A DNA stretch of 64,000 nucleotides from Fasciola hepatica (GCA_948099385.1 CANUEZ040000168.1:683501-747500); one strand, 5' to 3'; shown: positions 25,691 to 37,607, counted from the first letter of the stretch. Notes: a model not told the origin generated them from the letters alone. Program-made: numbers and translations.

Positions 25691-27904
25691 TATTCCAGAC
25701 ACACAAAATATTTTCTGGTAAGCACTACTCGTATCCTAGCTAAATAGAAACGGGGGAAGCTGGCGACTAGGAGCGAATTGGAAGCTGTACGATAATGGAA
25801 GGGTGCCGTCGTAATATACAAATGCCAATGGACAGAATGACCCCTATCTACAACAGTCCACAGAACACTATTCGAAGAACGATTAGATGGCGCTATCACC
25901 TCAAGGGTGGTATCGTGGTGATATGCAGTAACTTAAGCATCATTTCAAACGCACAATGTCCAACTGCTGATCATTGATCCGAGTGAGCAGTTTGAGCCAC
26001 TTTGTAGAGCTATATCTATTTTTCGATGCTAGTCTTGGGGACAGGAAGTATCATACTGCTTGGGTCGGAAGACATCTTGCCATTTAGGTAAATGCACAAA
26101 AATCAATAGGTTCTGGCGATTACTTGTTTTAGGCACTGCTATCAGTCTAATATATGGCTCGACCACTCTCTGTTGAGACAAACTATAGGAGAGTTTCGAG
26201 TGGTCAGTCTATCACCCTACTGTACTACAGGTTTTACTTTCATTTGGTAGTCATGATCGGCCATTTGTTTGTCTCTGGTGCTTGTTTAGTACACACTGAT
26301 GGCTATTTAGTGATCAGTGTACAGGGTACAGCAACCAAACCTTTCCTCCTCAAGGACTACTCACGTGTGATTTTTCGTCCCCTATTACGGGGCCTCAAAT
26401 CCTTTTGCAAGCCACGTGAAAGGCTGCTAGCTTGATGCCGAATCTATTGCTGTTGGTTCTCATGACACCAGCTGAATGGGTACTTCAGCATTTACAGAAT
26501 CTAAAGCAAAGCAGATTTTGATGACTGACGTAAACAGACAAGCGAACTTAACGGGGATGCTTGTGTAGTACAAGACTTTTCCATCCGGTCCGCATTATAC
26601 CTGTCGTTATATGGTGGGTGGATGCAGTCACCTGGTTCGTACGCCATGGTTTATCTCACTGATTTCAGGCCGCTAGAAGTATTCACTTTTGTTGTTGCTC
26701 TGTGGTTCCTATTTTTTCTCGGGCAGTTAACTACTAATTATCTAGATGAATACTACGCGAACTCCACTACAACCCTAAGCGAAGAGGTTCGAACCCTGAG
26801 AGCAGTTGCCGGTGAACAAAGCTTTTTCGTTCCGTTCGTTACCACGACGGGCCTACTAGAATCTGATGCGTGGTTCTGAACTTCAGTTCTCAGGTTGAGC
26901 CTTTTAGGTCTTGGGAAATGTCCCTTGTACCCATACGCAAACGGGAATGAAAATGACACCCAAATTTTCCCCCCGATTTGAAGAGATGTTGTGGCCATTA
27001 TGGCTGCGCATTCAGAAATAAACTACAGTTCTGATTGATTTGAAACGTTAGGTCCCCTTGATCCAATTTATTAGAATTGCCAGAAGAGATACATTGCGAG
27101 ATACAAGTATTTCTTTTAATCCTTTTAGTCGTGTACATAGGAAAAGCCAGTTCGTGCTCAAATGGAGCATAGAACAACACCATAGGAAAAGTGTCAACCA
27201 AACCAGGAAACGGTTCGGTAAATCTGATTGGCTAACACCAAGGCAAACATGGATTGTGGGCCATCAGTTTCTAAGCGCTTAATGGAGATCTAAGTCGACT
27301 TACCAATACAGCCTTATAAAACCCTTAAAACTTTGGGTTCTGATATCGGGCAGTCACCTGGAACGCTAGATCCAGATCAATCTGATGAAGTCGGATTTCT
27401 TGTGGTCGTTTACTATCTGGGCGAGGAATAACTCATTCATTACACTAACCACTTGGACACAAACTCCCCCATTCTTTGCCTGAGACACCTATCTGTTCTT
27501 TCTACGTAGTTGTCACCGCAGCTACAGGTGAACCGAGCGATGACGTGAGAGGCATCTGGATTCGGGAGACTCATTGAAGGGGTTGGGGGCCTGGCTCTTT
27601 GACGGTGTGCATAATCTACAATTCAGCCGTGAAATAGGTGAGCCTTAAAGTTCATTCGGTCCGGCTGAACGGATGATCACCTTTAAATGGTCACATTAGA
27701 TTATTTCGATTTTTTCTCAAACTTGCCGGCGTTCATGGTCTTAGGTCTTTTTCTTTCGTGAATTTGAATGAACTTATCAGAGTAACCAGTATCACATAGG
27801 GTTTGTGTTGCGAACTGTTGTTCCTTCAGCAACTAGTTTGCACCGCAGGTTTTTCGTACTCTGCAGAGTGGGTTTTCCAGTCAATGGATCATTGTACCAT
27901 CAGA
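25691..27904. other. Unassigned DNA
   Basis: Frames of 85-93 codons occur, one with a hydrophobic stretch (26,622-26,879), but none carries a recognisable motif or splice context that I would trust. Confidence 0.45.
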
Positions 27905-28622
27905 CAGAGCAACGGAGAGAGTTGATTATCGAGACAGGAAGATATGGAGTGTATAACCAAACACAGAAGTACCATTAGATCAGTTCGGATTGTGGATTGT
28001 TGAACAACTCTTCAAAACGAATTAGAATAACTGGTTCATTTTCTTTCCAATCCATTGATTCGGTCATTTCCTAAGGTCCATCCTTGTGTGCTCCGGACCA
28101 TCGCTGTCTTCGTATGAACACGAGTTTCTCATTCGTATTTGCAACTTGTGAACTGGTGAACACGCAAAAATGGTATATTGCAGTACATCTGTTAACGCAT
28201 TTGAATTCAGTTCGAATTGAGTAACACGCCTGATCATTTCGGTGTGCATCGTTTGTGGTGTGGTTGTTTAAGTTATTTAGACTCATAAACAGTTAAAATG
28301 AGCTGAGAAATTGGGATGCTTGTACTTTGTAATCCTCAACGTATAAACATTATTTAATCAATAAAAAAATACAAATATCATATTGAGGTAGAAAATTCAA
28401 TGCCGGTCAAGTGCGGATTGAAGAGTTGGTATAAAGTGGACTAGGAGGCCAACGTTTAGCAATCAGAAAGAACTTAGGTAATGTAAGTCTGTCGCACGAA
28501 TTTAGCAGACGAGAACAAGAATCAGCGGTCTGTGTGTCTGTTTACGACAAATATAAATTTACGGGTTTCTATCGATCAGTTTGATCCGTATTTGGAATCA
28601 GCTCAGAAAGCCTGTTACACAA
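27905..28622 (-). repeat. Repeat E, second copy (inverted)
   Basis: Reverse complement of the repeat at 7,755-8,440. The stretch opposite 8,090-8,430 is the best conserved. The homology fades near 28,622, where this copy continues into CACAAGCTG while the other continues differently. Confidence 0.75.
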
Positions 28623-28775
28623 GCTGTATGATGGCGGGAACCTTAAAACAAACGTTATTTGGGGTTAGCCTTTTCATAACTCTTTTACTAATCGCATATT
28701 ATTTTCTGTTGTACTCCCCTTGCCTCATTTTTGTGTTTTTGTTGTTTCCTGGCACCTTACTTGATTCAAAGCCGT

Positions 28776-28777
<2 letters not shown>

Positions 28778-28840
<63 letters not shown>
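28778..28840. repeat. (TA)n microsatellite
   Basis: An uninterrupted 63-bp TA tract. Confidence 0.98.
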
Positions 28841-28842
<2 letters not shown>

Positions 28843-30389
28843 GCACGAATGTGCCGACCGTAACAACTCACCAGTTGTGTGCGTTAGAGCGAAGTGTTGA
28901 TGGAACCACGCACACAAGCGAATATTGTCAGTTGGCTGAAGATCGCATCTGTTGAAAAAGTACGTAGTAATAATAGTAATGATGACACGCCAAGGATTAT
29001 GGAATTTTACCTTGAGTGTTCATAAGTAACAAAATTAATTACGGTTTCGTGTCCTCCCGTTTTACTTTTATCAGCATGTTTTCACATGATCACTTGGGGC
29101 TAGTTGGATTACATGATCAACAACTGATCAAATCACATATCCACTTCCTCGTGACGAAACAGGAGTTGCGGCAACTGTTATGGAACAAGTTGCGACCAAT
29201 CATTGCGTGGTGTATCAAACTGACTTAACTGATGACCAAATGGAAGCGGGAGGAATTCGCCGAAAATCGATTCCCGTTCGTACGATCGATCTTACGTTCA
29301 TGTAGTGAGGGTTCACGTGAAAATTTGTCCATGACACTTATAGATATGAAATTTACCATATACTTTGGGATACCACCGGAGTTGTTCCCAAAATCTCGAA
29401 ATACTTGTGGCTAGTCAGCTTGAAAACATTGTGACGTAAATGCATACGTGTATCATGGTAAGTTATTCAATGCTCACAATAGTAGTACAAGAACAATCGT
29501 GCGCGTTGATTTGTAATATTTCGCATTTTAGAGGTTTATTCAAGCATCTCTATCCCACTCGCCACCTCTGTATGTTCACTTCATAACAGTGGAATTTGTC
29601 CTCCACTTCTTCATTATCAGTTCAATTGCTTTCGTTAAAGAACCCTAGTAACAGTTAGTACATACCTTCGAGCTTATCTTTATTTGCATGTTCAGCATAA
29701 ACTGTCCACATCTGGTTGAGAGGGTGCACGGGACCCCATTATAAGACTGTTTGTAGAAGCACTTTTCTGATAAAGTTACGTGATCTCAATCTTTGCTATG
29801 TACAGTCTATCTATAGACTCAGATATAGTGATCCCAAAGTACATTTTTGACCTTCAGGTTCTCCATGATATTTGGGAGCTATGTACAAAGTACAGACTAA
29901 AACAGCTCAGGAAATGCTCAGAGGCTCATGCGAAATGTTTTCATAGAACTTGAATGGGCCAGGTGCTGTTCGAGAAAAAACTGCTGATAGATTTCCACGT
30001 GAAAATCCTTCCGTTTATACCCGGACACGTATTAGCAGCAATACCGAATGTGTTAATCATGAAAAATCAAGACTTCTGTTTAAGTCTTGCAAAGCTTATC
30101 ATATATTCAGGCCATTCATTTTATTTTATCAACACGAAATTTAATGTCACAAGTCTGGGGAAGTTGTATTATTCTATCTAAACTGTCATTGCATTTAACT
30201 ACAGACCTGTCTATGTCACTTGCGAATCTCAGATTCGCCAGTACTAACGATGAACTCCGCTGTCTGACAATTTCTAAACCATCACTTTTCACTTTCAGAA
30301 TTATTGTACAATCGTTTTATGATAAAAAGAGGGACGCATAATTTATGAACAACTCGACTAGGCAGTCATGACTATTAGCGTAGCTTGGT
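28841..30389. other. Unassigned DNA
   Basis: Nothing recognised; frames up to 84 codons without motifs. Confidence 0.5.
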
Positions 30390-31003
30390 TAGGAAATGTC
30401 CACCGAAATAAAGGACATGGGTTTCGGGGATTAGTCTTTTCCAGTTTTCACCAAAGCGTCAGCGTCTGGGCCCAGCTGAGTTCAGCAGCTGGTTTCGGAT
30501 CTTGGCCAAGGTCAGTGCTTTGACGAAACCCTTATGAGAACAAAGCGTTGGGTTAAGTTTTCTGGCAGCCACAGCTTCTGCCGTTGATAAAAGTTGTTTT
30601 CGAGTGACTTTTTGTACATTCTAAGGGATTTTGTAGACTATTTTGAAAGAGTGGTTGTTTACGTAATGTCCGGTGGGGCCAAGGTGCTCCACAATAGCAC
30701 TGGTAATAGGTTTTCTTTTTCCTGTCATCAGCGACGCTAGTTTGTGCACTTTGGTCTTTCGCAATGTAAGCCTTGTCGTTCTGTCTAAAGAGCTTGCCAG
30801 GCATGAGCAAACAAACGAATATTTTATCACGGAAGAGGTAAGACCGAGCAACTAGTCTTAAAGACTCATTGACATCACAAACCGGGCAAGTAGTACACGT
30901 GAAGGAAGCGAGCTGCTGTCTTTTCCAGAGCTCTTGCGAGCAACTCGCTTTCGTTATCTCCTTTGAAAGGGTACTGAAAGGTTAGTTCTTTCTTCTTAAC
31001 GGT
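30390..31003 (-). pseudogene. Penelope-like element, 3' half with GIY-YIG endonuclease, decayed
   Basis: Translating the minus strand gives the typical carboxy-terminal part of a PLE protein in pieces. First comes a linker with LTFQYPFKGDNESELLARAL, then (after stops near 30,850-30,890) YSFVCSC, DRTTR, and a GIY-YIG-type block with SAIVEHLGPTGHYVNNHSFK and IVYKIP, followed by STAEAVAARKLNPTLC. In the family this domain nicks DNA to prime reverse transcription. The first conserved tyrosine region of GIY-YIG is replaced by SSLD, and stops and frame changes interrupt the frame, so it is dead. The reverse transcriptase part was not found upstream. The 3' non-coding end, to about 30,390, matches the plus-strand copy at 31.1-31.36 kb. 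Confidence 0.75.
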
Positions 31004-31077
31004 CATTAACGTCTGTCTCATTAACCTCCCTGATACGGTCTTATGGATCAAACGGAGTACCCTTTATTCCGAAGTGT

Positions 31078-31360
31078 TTGGTGGTGACGGAAAACAGAAA
31101 ATCTATTACCAATGCAATTTCGGCACAACTTGTAGACACTGGACGTTACGTAAATAACTACGCTTTCAAAATAGTCTACGGAATCCCTATGAAAGCAAGA
31201 AAGTCACTCGGAAACAACATCTAGCACTCCAAATGCCATGGCCACTACCCAAATCAACGGTCGAACTTAGCCTGGCCCCGACTCTTCGCTTTGGTCAAAA
31301 CCGGAAAGGAATAATCCATGAAACCCATATCCATTGTTTCACTTGAAATTTCCCAAACAC
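31078..31360 (+). pseudogene. Penelope-like element, GIY-YIG fragment, opposite orientation
   Basis: The plus strand encodes ITNAISAQLVDTGRYVNNYA and FKIVYGIP, homologous to SAIVEHLGPTGHYVNNHSFK and IVYKIP of the minus-strand copy next door. After the coding part both copies share CTGG-CCC and CGCTTTGGT-AAAAC-GGAAA blocks and a GAAACCCAT motif, so the 3' untranslated end is present too (31,263-31,352). The middle part has diverged or carries a deletion. It starts abruptly near 31,078, about 75 bp from the minus-strand copy, so the two fragments lie head to head. Confidence 0.65.
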
Positions 31361-31557
31361 GGAACAACAACGACCACCGTCTCATCTTTTTCTCACTACG
31401 CAGCATCAGTGGTCCTGATTACCCAGTCACATTTTGGCACACAGACATTGTTCGTGATTTACTCTTTTCTAACCCATAAAGGTAACTGTAATAGCCAAAT
31501 GGATAACGTTCGTCATTTGAATTTTTCTATACAAAATGAGTTTCTCCAGTTAACTAT

Positions 31558-31630
31558 TGTTATTAATAGTATTATAATTATAATTATAATTATTATTATT
31601 ATTATTGCTGTAATCTTTATTATTATTACT
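31558..31630 (+). repeat. (ATT)n low-complexity tract
   Basis: Imperfect ATT/AAT repeats forming a run of isoleucine codons in one frame; not coding. Confidence 0.9.
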
Positions 31631-32375
31631 AGAAAGTGATCCCCTTACAGACTTGAATGCACCTAATCAAAGTGATTCAAGGAACCTAAAATCACATTTT
31701 TACTTTTTGTTTCGTTCAGTGGTTATTGCATACGAACCTGTAGATGTGGGAAAATGCGCTTACAACTTTCGCTTCCAATACTCCATGCGGCAAGCCTCAA
31801 TCGAACTTTCGAACACCCTCTTACCGGACAGTTGCTGCATAAGCTGAACTATCAAAATGTATTGGATATGTTTTTGTTTTACCATATCAGTGGCGTTTCC
31901 TGATTGATCATAAAATGACTTTTGTTCCACTCATTAAAAGTCGAGCAATCCGATTAGTGCAAGAGGCTTTATAAGCCACTGAAGAATTAGCAATGACTGA
32001 GATTTCCTTGTTGCGAGCTGTAACAACTTGGTGACTGCTTTTTCCGATGAACTGATTTTTGATATGGTGGCATATGAAACGGACATGGAAATGTCAATAT
32101 CGTAGACACGATCGTTCAATCGCCTGCAGATCCACTCTCCGGTGCACTTGGTGATGGAGGACACAAGGGGATTGGCTGACAACTGGAGGCTCTAGCCAAG
32201 GCAGTATGAAGATTTTCGGACACTGTTGGCGATGGAGCACGAACCAAAGGCTATGCAGCTTGCACTACTTCGTCACACCATTAGACCGGTGGCGCTTAGC
32301 TTCATTACTGGGTTTTTATGATTCGGATGAGGACAGCGGTGTCTGGACAACGGTTACGCCTAACTCGAACGACAA

Positions 32376-32820
32376 GGTCTTGACAGGTGCAACGAAACAT
32401 ATGAGCGTTTCCTTTTTAACCACAGAACACGGAAGCCTGATGAATCATTTGACTCTTTTGTGTTGTCGGTAAGAACAATGGCACGATCATGCAATTTTTG
32501 CACCTGCCTAGAAGAAAGCATTGTACGGGATCGGGTAGTGATTGGATTACGTGACCCCATGGTTATTAAAAGATTGTTGAAGATTCTAAAATTATCACTT
32601 TAACAGCCTGTCGACATCCGCCAAGGTGAGGAAGCAAGCAAAAAAGGCGTGGTGTCGTAAAATGCGTCAAAACCACGTGATCTGTACACGCACGGTGCCT
32701 AAGACGGAGTGCCAGTTTTTTGGCAGGCTGCAATTCGCGGGATGGAGGCAGCTGTCCGGCCTGGGGAAAAACTTGAGATAACTGCAAGAAGTGTAACCAT
32801 TTCGCATCAAAATGCGGAAC
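32376..32820 (+). pseudogene. Gypsy gag remnant (capsid end and zinc knuckle)
   Basis: From 32,376 one frame reads GLDRCNETYERF, then RTRKPDESFDSFVLSVRTMA and VRDRVVIGLRDPMVIKRLLK, the carboxy-terminal capsid signature of K02A2.6-type gypsy elements, ending at a stop near 32,600. In another frame, around 32,750-32,815, CPAWGKT, a stop, and CKKCNHFASKC (32,783-32,815) correspond to the paired nucleocapsid zinc knuckles; the spacing inside the last knuckle is shorter than the usual CX2CX4HX4C. Frame changes and stops show a dead gag gene. The major capsid start is not recognisable. Confidence 0.75.
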
Positions 32821-33014
32821 AGAGAACAAAATCATCACGACACAGATCGAGAAAGTGGTATGCAAAAGCCGGCAAGGAGAAAGGGCGTTTTTGTTAAAAT
32901 GTTGGTGAACGGAGCGGAGGTGGATTACTGATTAGATACGGGCTTATCATGCCTATGAAAGATCTGTCCAGTATTGTATCGACACTAACACAGGAGAGGC
33001 TCATTAAGTGGAAA

Positions 33015-33375
33015 GTTGACAAGTTTCATCCAGGTGATGAGAAGATTTAGCAAGTCATCAGTCCCAAGGATGGATATTCATCACTCATAAACTTTACTGT
33101 GGTCAACCAGGACTACAGCCCCATCCTCGGATGTGAATCTACCGAAAATTTGGGTTTGAAGTCATTCCACTATGATTCATTCATTCGCCATACATCTGAT
33201 AATGTCGAATATTACTTGAAAAAAGATGCCCTGTTTTCAGTAGTAAATTGGTAAAGCTTCCGGAAGTGGTGGCTTTTAACGTGTATGAATCCGCAGAACC
33301 TGTGGCACTACCAACAAGGCGTATTCCATATGCAGTTAGTAAACGATTTGAGTGCGAGTTGGACATCCTCAGTTT
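33015..33375 (+). pseudogene. Gypsy protease end fused to reverse transcriptase start
   Basis: One frame gives VDKFHPGDEKI, a stop at 33,048, then NQDYSPILGC and ENLGL, matching the end of gypsy-type aspartic proteases (the PILGC-x-ALGL motif). In a second frame VAFNVYESAEPVALPTRRIP and YAVSKRFECELDIL match the start of the reverse transcriptase, where the linker ends in PPRRIP and is followed by an E-L-D helix. After about 33,375 the palm and RNase H regions are absent and integrase sequence begins within 250 bp. No catalytic YXDD can be found in the unit. Confidence 0.7.
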
Positions 33376-33600
33376 CCTTTGGTTGTAGAACCAGTCTTGA
33401 AAAAGGTTACCCGTTGTGACCGAAATGTCGAAAACCTACCAACCATTTCGACTACGCTGTATCATTAAACAATAAAATTTTACCATAACATTTCACTTGG
33501 CGCATCGATTTTTCGATACACTCCGAACCGATCTCGGTTCGGACATATTAGTCCTTACGACCTTCTGAAAATAGAAACAATTGCAGAAATTATCGACTAA

Positions 33601-33972
33601 CTGAGGGCCAATTCAGCACGACCTGGAATCCCGATTCAAGCCATTTCCGATAGTGGTCCTCAGTTTCACAGAACGGAATTCCAGTGTTTTTCGGAGATGC
33701 GGCATTTCAGCCATCACATCACCAGTCCTTATCATAGTCAGTCCAACGGTAAAGCAAAAAACGCTGGCAAACCAGTGAAGAAGATAGTCAAGAAGGGCAA
33801 AGTCGATGGCAGCGATCCGTTCATCGCTCTGTTTGATCTTCGAAATATGTCTTCTAAAACAGTGGGAACAAGTCCGGTGAAATGCCCATTTGGAAGACGG
33901 ACACGCACGATCCTACCCGTTTGTTCTGGGTTACTGGACCCAGATGTCGTACCGCTTTCAGTAATCAAATAG
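33601..33972 (+). pseudogene. Gypsy integrase, carboxy half of catalytic core
   Basis: A 124-codon open stretch reads RPGIPIQAISDSGPQF, HHITSPYHSQSNGKAKNA and GTSPVKCPFGRRTRTILP. The second catalytic Asp is in SDSG (codon 33,649-33,651). The third position, usually Glu in the NGKAE motif, is Lys here (NGKAK), so the DDE triad is broken. The zinc-binding HHCC domain and the first Asp are missing because of the internal deletion. Its best relatives should be K02A2.6-type gypsy integrases. Confidence 0.85.
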
Positions 33973-34351
33973 AAACTTAAAAAGCGAATGACGGTGAACA
34001 AAAGATTGTACGATCGGGGAAGCGAGCTGCTGTATCAAACTCAAACTGGGTGACAGAGCCTGGATTCGACCAGTTGAACAGACAGAAAATTCCTGGAGGA
34101 AAGATGTGCTATCGCGCATAACAGAGGGACCATACCTAATAAGCTCTGGAAATCGTCGGGTACGAAGAAATAGGGTCCATTTGAGAAAAACAGAGGAAGG
34201 CGTGGATGAAGAAGAAACAAACGATGAAAGCCACAACAAAGATGAAGAGGAGGAAACCGAAAAAATGAGAAAGTGAGTGAAGCAGATAGTATGAGGGTTC
34301 GCGCTAGGCGGCCCTGGTGGACAGCCAAGTCACGTTGGCAGTAAGCCCTGG

Positions 34352-34615
34352 TGTGTTACCAAGCCCAAAACCTGGGGCAACGGAATCTCGGGTGACAGGA
34401 CAGCCGATAAGTGGAGTGGATCGATAGATGAGAGGCAAATCTTGTCAGCGTTGTTTAAGCCTCAAGGCGAGGTCGCCCACACCAGTCGAACCAATGTGTT
34501 GTGTGCAACGAGTGGGCTTATGGGACAACAACCTATTTATTCTTTGTTTTTCGCTGATAAAACGAGTTGATTTGAAGGCAGAAACTTTTTCTCACCAGAG
34601 CTAGTGGGACGGGAC
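34352..34615 (+). mobile_element. Gypsy LTR between the tandem units
   Basis: I place the ends at TGTGTTACC and GGGACA, giving about 264 bp with a TG...CA form. Inside are a T-rich ATTTATTCTTTGTTTTTCGC stretch and the conserved tail CAGAGCTAGTGGGACGGGAC, which recurs at 11.1 and, diverged, at 46.7 kb. The precise ends are a judgement because both units have the same flanks. Confidence 0.6.
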
Positions 34616-35248
34616 AGCGCAGATGGCACTGAACAATCACGGGTCGGGGAGGTGCATTTACCATCTGCAGCTCGAAGCGGGAAAGTTTATCAGCCGGTTC
34701 GCAAGCCGAAGCTTCTCAAAAAAGGAAGGATATGTTAAATATGCTTTTGTTTTACCACATCAGTGACGTTTCCTAACTGATCAGATAATGACTTTTGTTT
34801 CACACATTAAAAATCGAGCAATCTGATTAGTGCAAGAGGCTTTATAAGCCACTGAAGAATTAGCAATGACTGAGATTTCCTTGTTGCGAGCTGTAACAAC
34901 TTGGTGACTGCTTTTTCCGATGAACTGATTTTTGATATGGTGGCATATGAAACGGACATGGAAATGTCAATATCGTAGACACGATCGTTCAATCGCCTGC
35001 AGATCCACTCTCCGGTGCACTTGGTGATGGAGGACACAAGGGGATTGGCTGACAACTGGAGGCTCTAGCCAAGGCAGTATGAAGATTTTCGGACACTGTT
35101 GGCGATGGAGCACGAACCAAAGGCTATGCAGCTTGCACTACTTCGTCACACCATTAGACCGGTGGCGCTTAGCTTCATTACTGGGTTTTTATGATTCGGA
35201 TGAGGACAGCGGTGTCTGGACAACGGTTACGCCTAACTCGAACGACAA

Positions 35249-35693
35249 GGTCTTGACAGGTGCAACGAAACATATGAGCGTTTCCTTTTTAACCACAGAA
35301 CACGGAAGCCTGATGAATCATTTGACTCTTTTGTGTTGTCGGTAAGAACAATGGCACGATCATGCAATTTTTGCACCTGCCTAGAAGAAAGCATTGTACG
35401 GGATCGGGTAGTGATTGGATTACGTGACCCCATGGTTATTAAAAGATTGTTGAAGATTCTAAAATTATCACTTTAACAGCCTGTCGACATCCGCCAAGGT
35501 GAGGAAGCAAGCAAAAAAGGCGTGGTGTCGTAAAATGCGTCAAAACCACGTGATCTGTACACGCACGGTGCCTAAGACGGAGTGCCAGTTTTTTGGCAGG
35601 CTGCAATTCGCGGGATGGAGGCAGCTGTCCGGCCTGGGGAAAAACTTGAGATAACTGCAAGAAGTGTAACCATTTCGCATCAAAATGCGGAAC
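35249..35693 (+). pseudogene. Gypsy gag remnant, unit 2
   Basis: Duplicate of the gag remnant in unit 1: capsid end in one frame, zinc-knuckle remnant in another, with no difference noticed. Confidence 0.75.
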
Positions 35694-35887
35694 AGAGAAC
35701 AAAATCATCACGACACAGATCGAGAAAGTGGTATGCAAAAGCCGGCAAGGAGAAAGGGCGTTTTTGTTAAAATGTTGGTGAACGGAGCGGAGGTGGATTA
35801 CTGATTAGATACGGGCTTATCATGCCTATGAAAGATCTGTCCAGTATTGTATCGACACTAACACAGGAGAGGCTCATTAAGTGGAAA

Positions 35888-36248
35888 GTTGACAAGTTTC
35901 ATCCAGGTGATGAGAAGATTTAGCAAGTCATCAGTCCCAAGGATGGATATTCATCACTCATAAACTTTACTGTGGTCAACCAGGACTACAGCCCCATCCT
36001 CGGATGTGAAGCTACCGAAAATTTGGGTTTGAAGTCATTCCACTATGATTCATTCATTCGCCATACATCTGATAATGTCGAATATTACTTGAAAAAAGAT
36101 GCCCTGTTTTCAGTAGTAAATTGGTAAAGCTTCCGGAAGTGGTGGCTTTTAACGTGTATGAATCCGCAGAACCTGTGGCACTACCAACAAGGCGTATTCC
36201 ATATGCAGTTAGTAAACGATTTGAGTGCGAGTTGGACATCCTCAGTTT
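35888..36248 (+). pseudogene. Gypsy protease/reverse transcriptase junction, unit 2
   Basis: Duplicate of 33,015-33,375. One base differs (G at 36,011 where unit 1 has T), changing a serine codon of the protease end to alanine. Confidence 0.7.
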
Positions 36249-36473
36249 CCTTTGGTTGTAGAACCAGTCTTGAAAAAGGTTACCCGTTGTGACCGAAATG
36301 TCGAAAACCTACCAACCATTTCGACTACGCTGTATCATTAAACAATAAAATTTTACCATAACATTTCACTTGGCGCATCGATTTTTCGATACACTCCGAA
36401 CCGATCTCGGTTCGGACATATTAGTCCTTACGACCTTCTGAAAATAGAAACAATTGCAGAAATTATCGACTAA

Positions 36474-36845
36474 CTGAGGGCCAATTCAGCACGACCTGGA
36501 ATCCCGATTCAAGCCATTTCCGATAGTGGTCCTCAGTTTCACAGAACGGAATTCCAGTGTTTTTCGGAGATGCGGCATTTCAGCCATCACATCACCAGTC
36601 CTTATCATAGTCAGTCCAACGGTAAAGCAAAAAACGCTGGCAAACCAGTGAAGAAGATAGTCAAGAAGGGCAAAGTCGATGGCAGCGATCCGTTCATCGC
36701 TCTGTTTGATCTTCGAAATATGTCTTCTAAAACAGTGGGAACAAGTCCGGTGAAATGCCCATTTGGAAGACGGACACGCACGATCCTACCCGTTTGTTCT
36801 GGGTTACTGGACCCAGATGTCGTACCGCTTTCAGTAATCAAATAG
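36474..36845 (+). pseudogene. Gypsy integrase fragment, unit 2
   Basis: Duplicate of the integrase fragment in unit 1, including the NGKAK change at the third catalytic position. Confidence 0.85.
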
Positions 36846-37224
36846 AAACTTAAAAAGCGAATGACGGTGAACAAAAGATTGTACGATCGGGGAAGCGAGC
36901 TGCTGTATCAAACTCAAACTGGGTGACAGAGCCTGGATTCGACCAGTTGAACAGACAGAAAATTCCTGGAGGAAAGATGTGCTATCGCGCATAACAGAGG
37001 GACCATACCTAATAAGCTCTGGAAATCGTCGGGTACGAAGAAATAGGGTCCATTTGAGAAAAACAGAGGAAGGCGTGGATGAAGAAGAAACAAACGATGA
37101 AAGCCACAACAAAGATGAAGAGGAGGAAACCGAACAAATGAGAAAGTGAGTGAAGCAGATAGTATGAGGGTTCGCGCTAGGCGGCCCTGGTGGACAGCCA
37201 AGTCACGTTGGCAGTAAGCCCTGG

Positions 37225-37488
37225 TGTGTTACCAAGCCCAAAACCTGGGGCAACGGAATCTCGGGTGACAGGACAGCCGATAAGTGGAGTGGATCGATAG
37301 ATGAGAGGCAAATCTTGTCAGCGTTGTTTAAGCCTCAAGGCGAGGTCGCCCACACCAGTCGAACCAATGTGTTGTGTGCAACGAGTGGGCTTATGGGACA
37401 ACAACCTATTTATTCTTTGTTTTTCGCTGATAAAACGAGTTGATTTGAAGGCAGAAACTTTTTCTCACCAGAGCTAGTGGGACGGGAC
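37225..37488 (+). mobile_element. Gypsy LTR, second copy
   Basis: Identical by eye to the LTR at 34,352-34,615. It is followed by a third copy of the leader sequence, so an LTR-leader arrangement is repeated although no third coding unit follows. Confidence 0.6.
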
Positions 37489-37607
37489 AGCGCAGATGGC
37501 ACTGAACAATCACGGGTCGGGGAGGTGCATTTACCATCTGCAGCTCGAAGCGGGAAAGTTTATCAGCCGGTTCGCAAGCCGAAGCTTCTCAAAAAAGGAA
37601 GGATATG

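Larger units (their letters stand above)
31862..34734 (+). mobile_element. Internally deleted Ty3/gypsy element, tandem unit 1
   Basis: This unit holds, in order, a leader (to about 32,200), gag remnants, the end of a protease, the first residues of a reverse transcriptase, the end of an integrase and an LTR. Nearly all of the reverse transcriptase and RNase H is missing, so the unit is non-autonomous. It has no recognisable 5' LTR: homology with the next unit simply starts near 31,862, with several substitutions up to about 31,953 and near-identity afterwards. The following unit is displaced by exactly 2,873 bp. I noticed two substitutions between the units after that point (33,138/36,011 and 34,262/37,135). 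Confidence 0.9.
34735..37607 (+). mobile_element. Internally deleted Ty3/gypsy element, tandem unit 2
   Basis: Near-exact repeat of 31,862-34,734 with the same gene order, the same internal deletion and the same disabling stops and frame changes, which therefore predate the duplication. Its first 90 bases match the third partial copy at 37.6 kb and not the start of unit 1, as expected for an unequal-crossover product. Confidence 0.9.

Noticed and set aside
26622..26879. An 85-codon frame with a hydrophobic segment, possibly a membrane protein
   Set aside because: No homologue recognised, no upstream or downstream exon evidence, and length within chance expectation.
28532..28917. Open frames with long Ile-Tyr runs on both strands
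   Set aside because: They are translations of the (TA)n tract, which stays open in several frames; no protein signal outside it. The same applies to the frame at 38,598-38,894.
33738..34328. Antisense frames across the gypsy integrase and LTR region, repeated in unit 2
   Set aside because: Shadows of the integrase frame and low-complexity purine-rich sequence; their duplication only reflects the tandem repeat.
34735..34800. Minus-strand CTGATCA and GGAAACGTC in the gypsy leader, read as a hammerhead
   Set aside because: There is no room for a stem II between the boxes and G8 is changed; the homologous leader at 31.9 kb does not keep the pattern.
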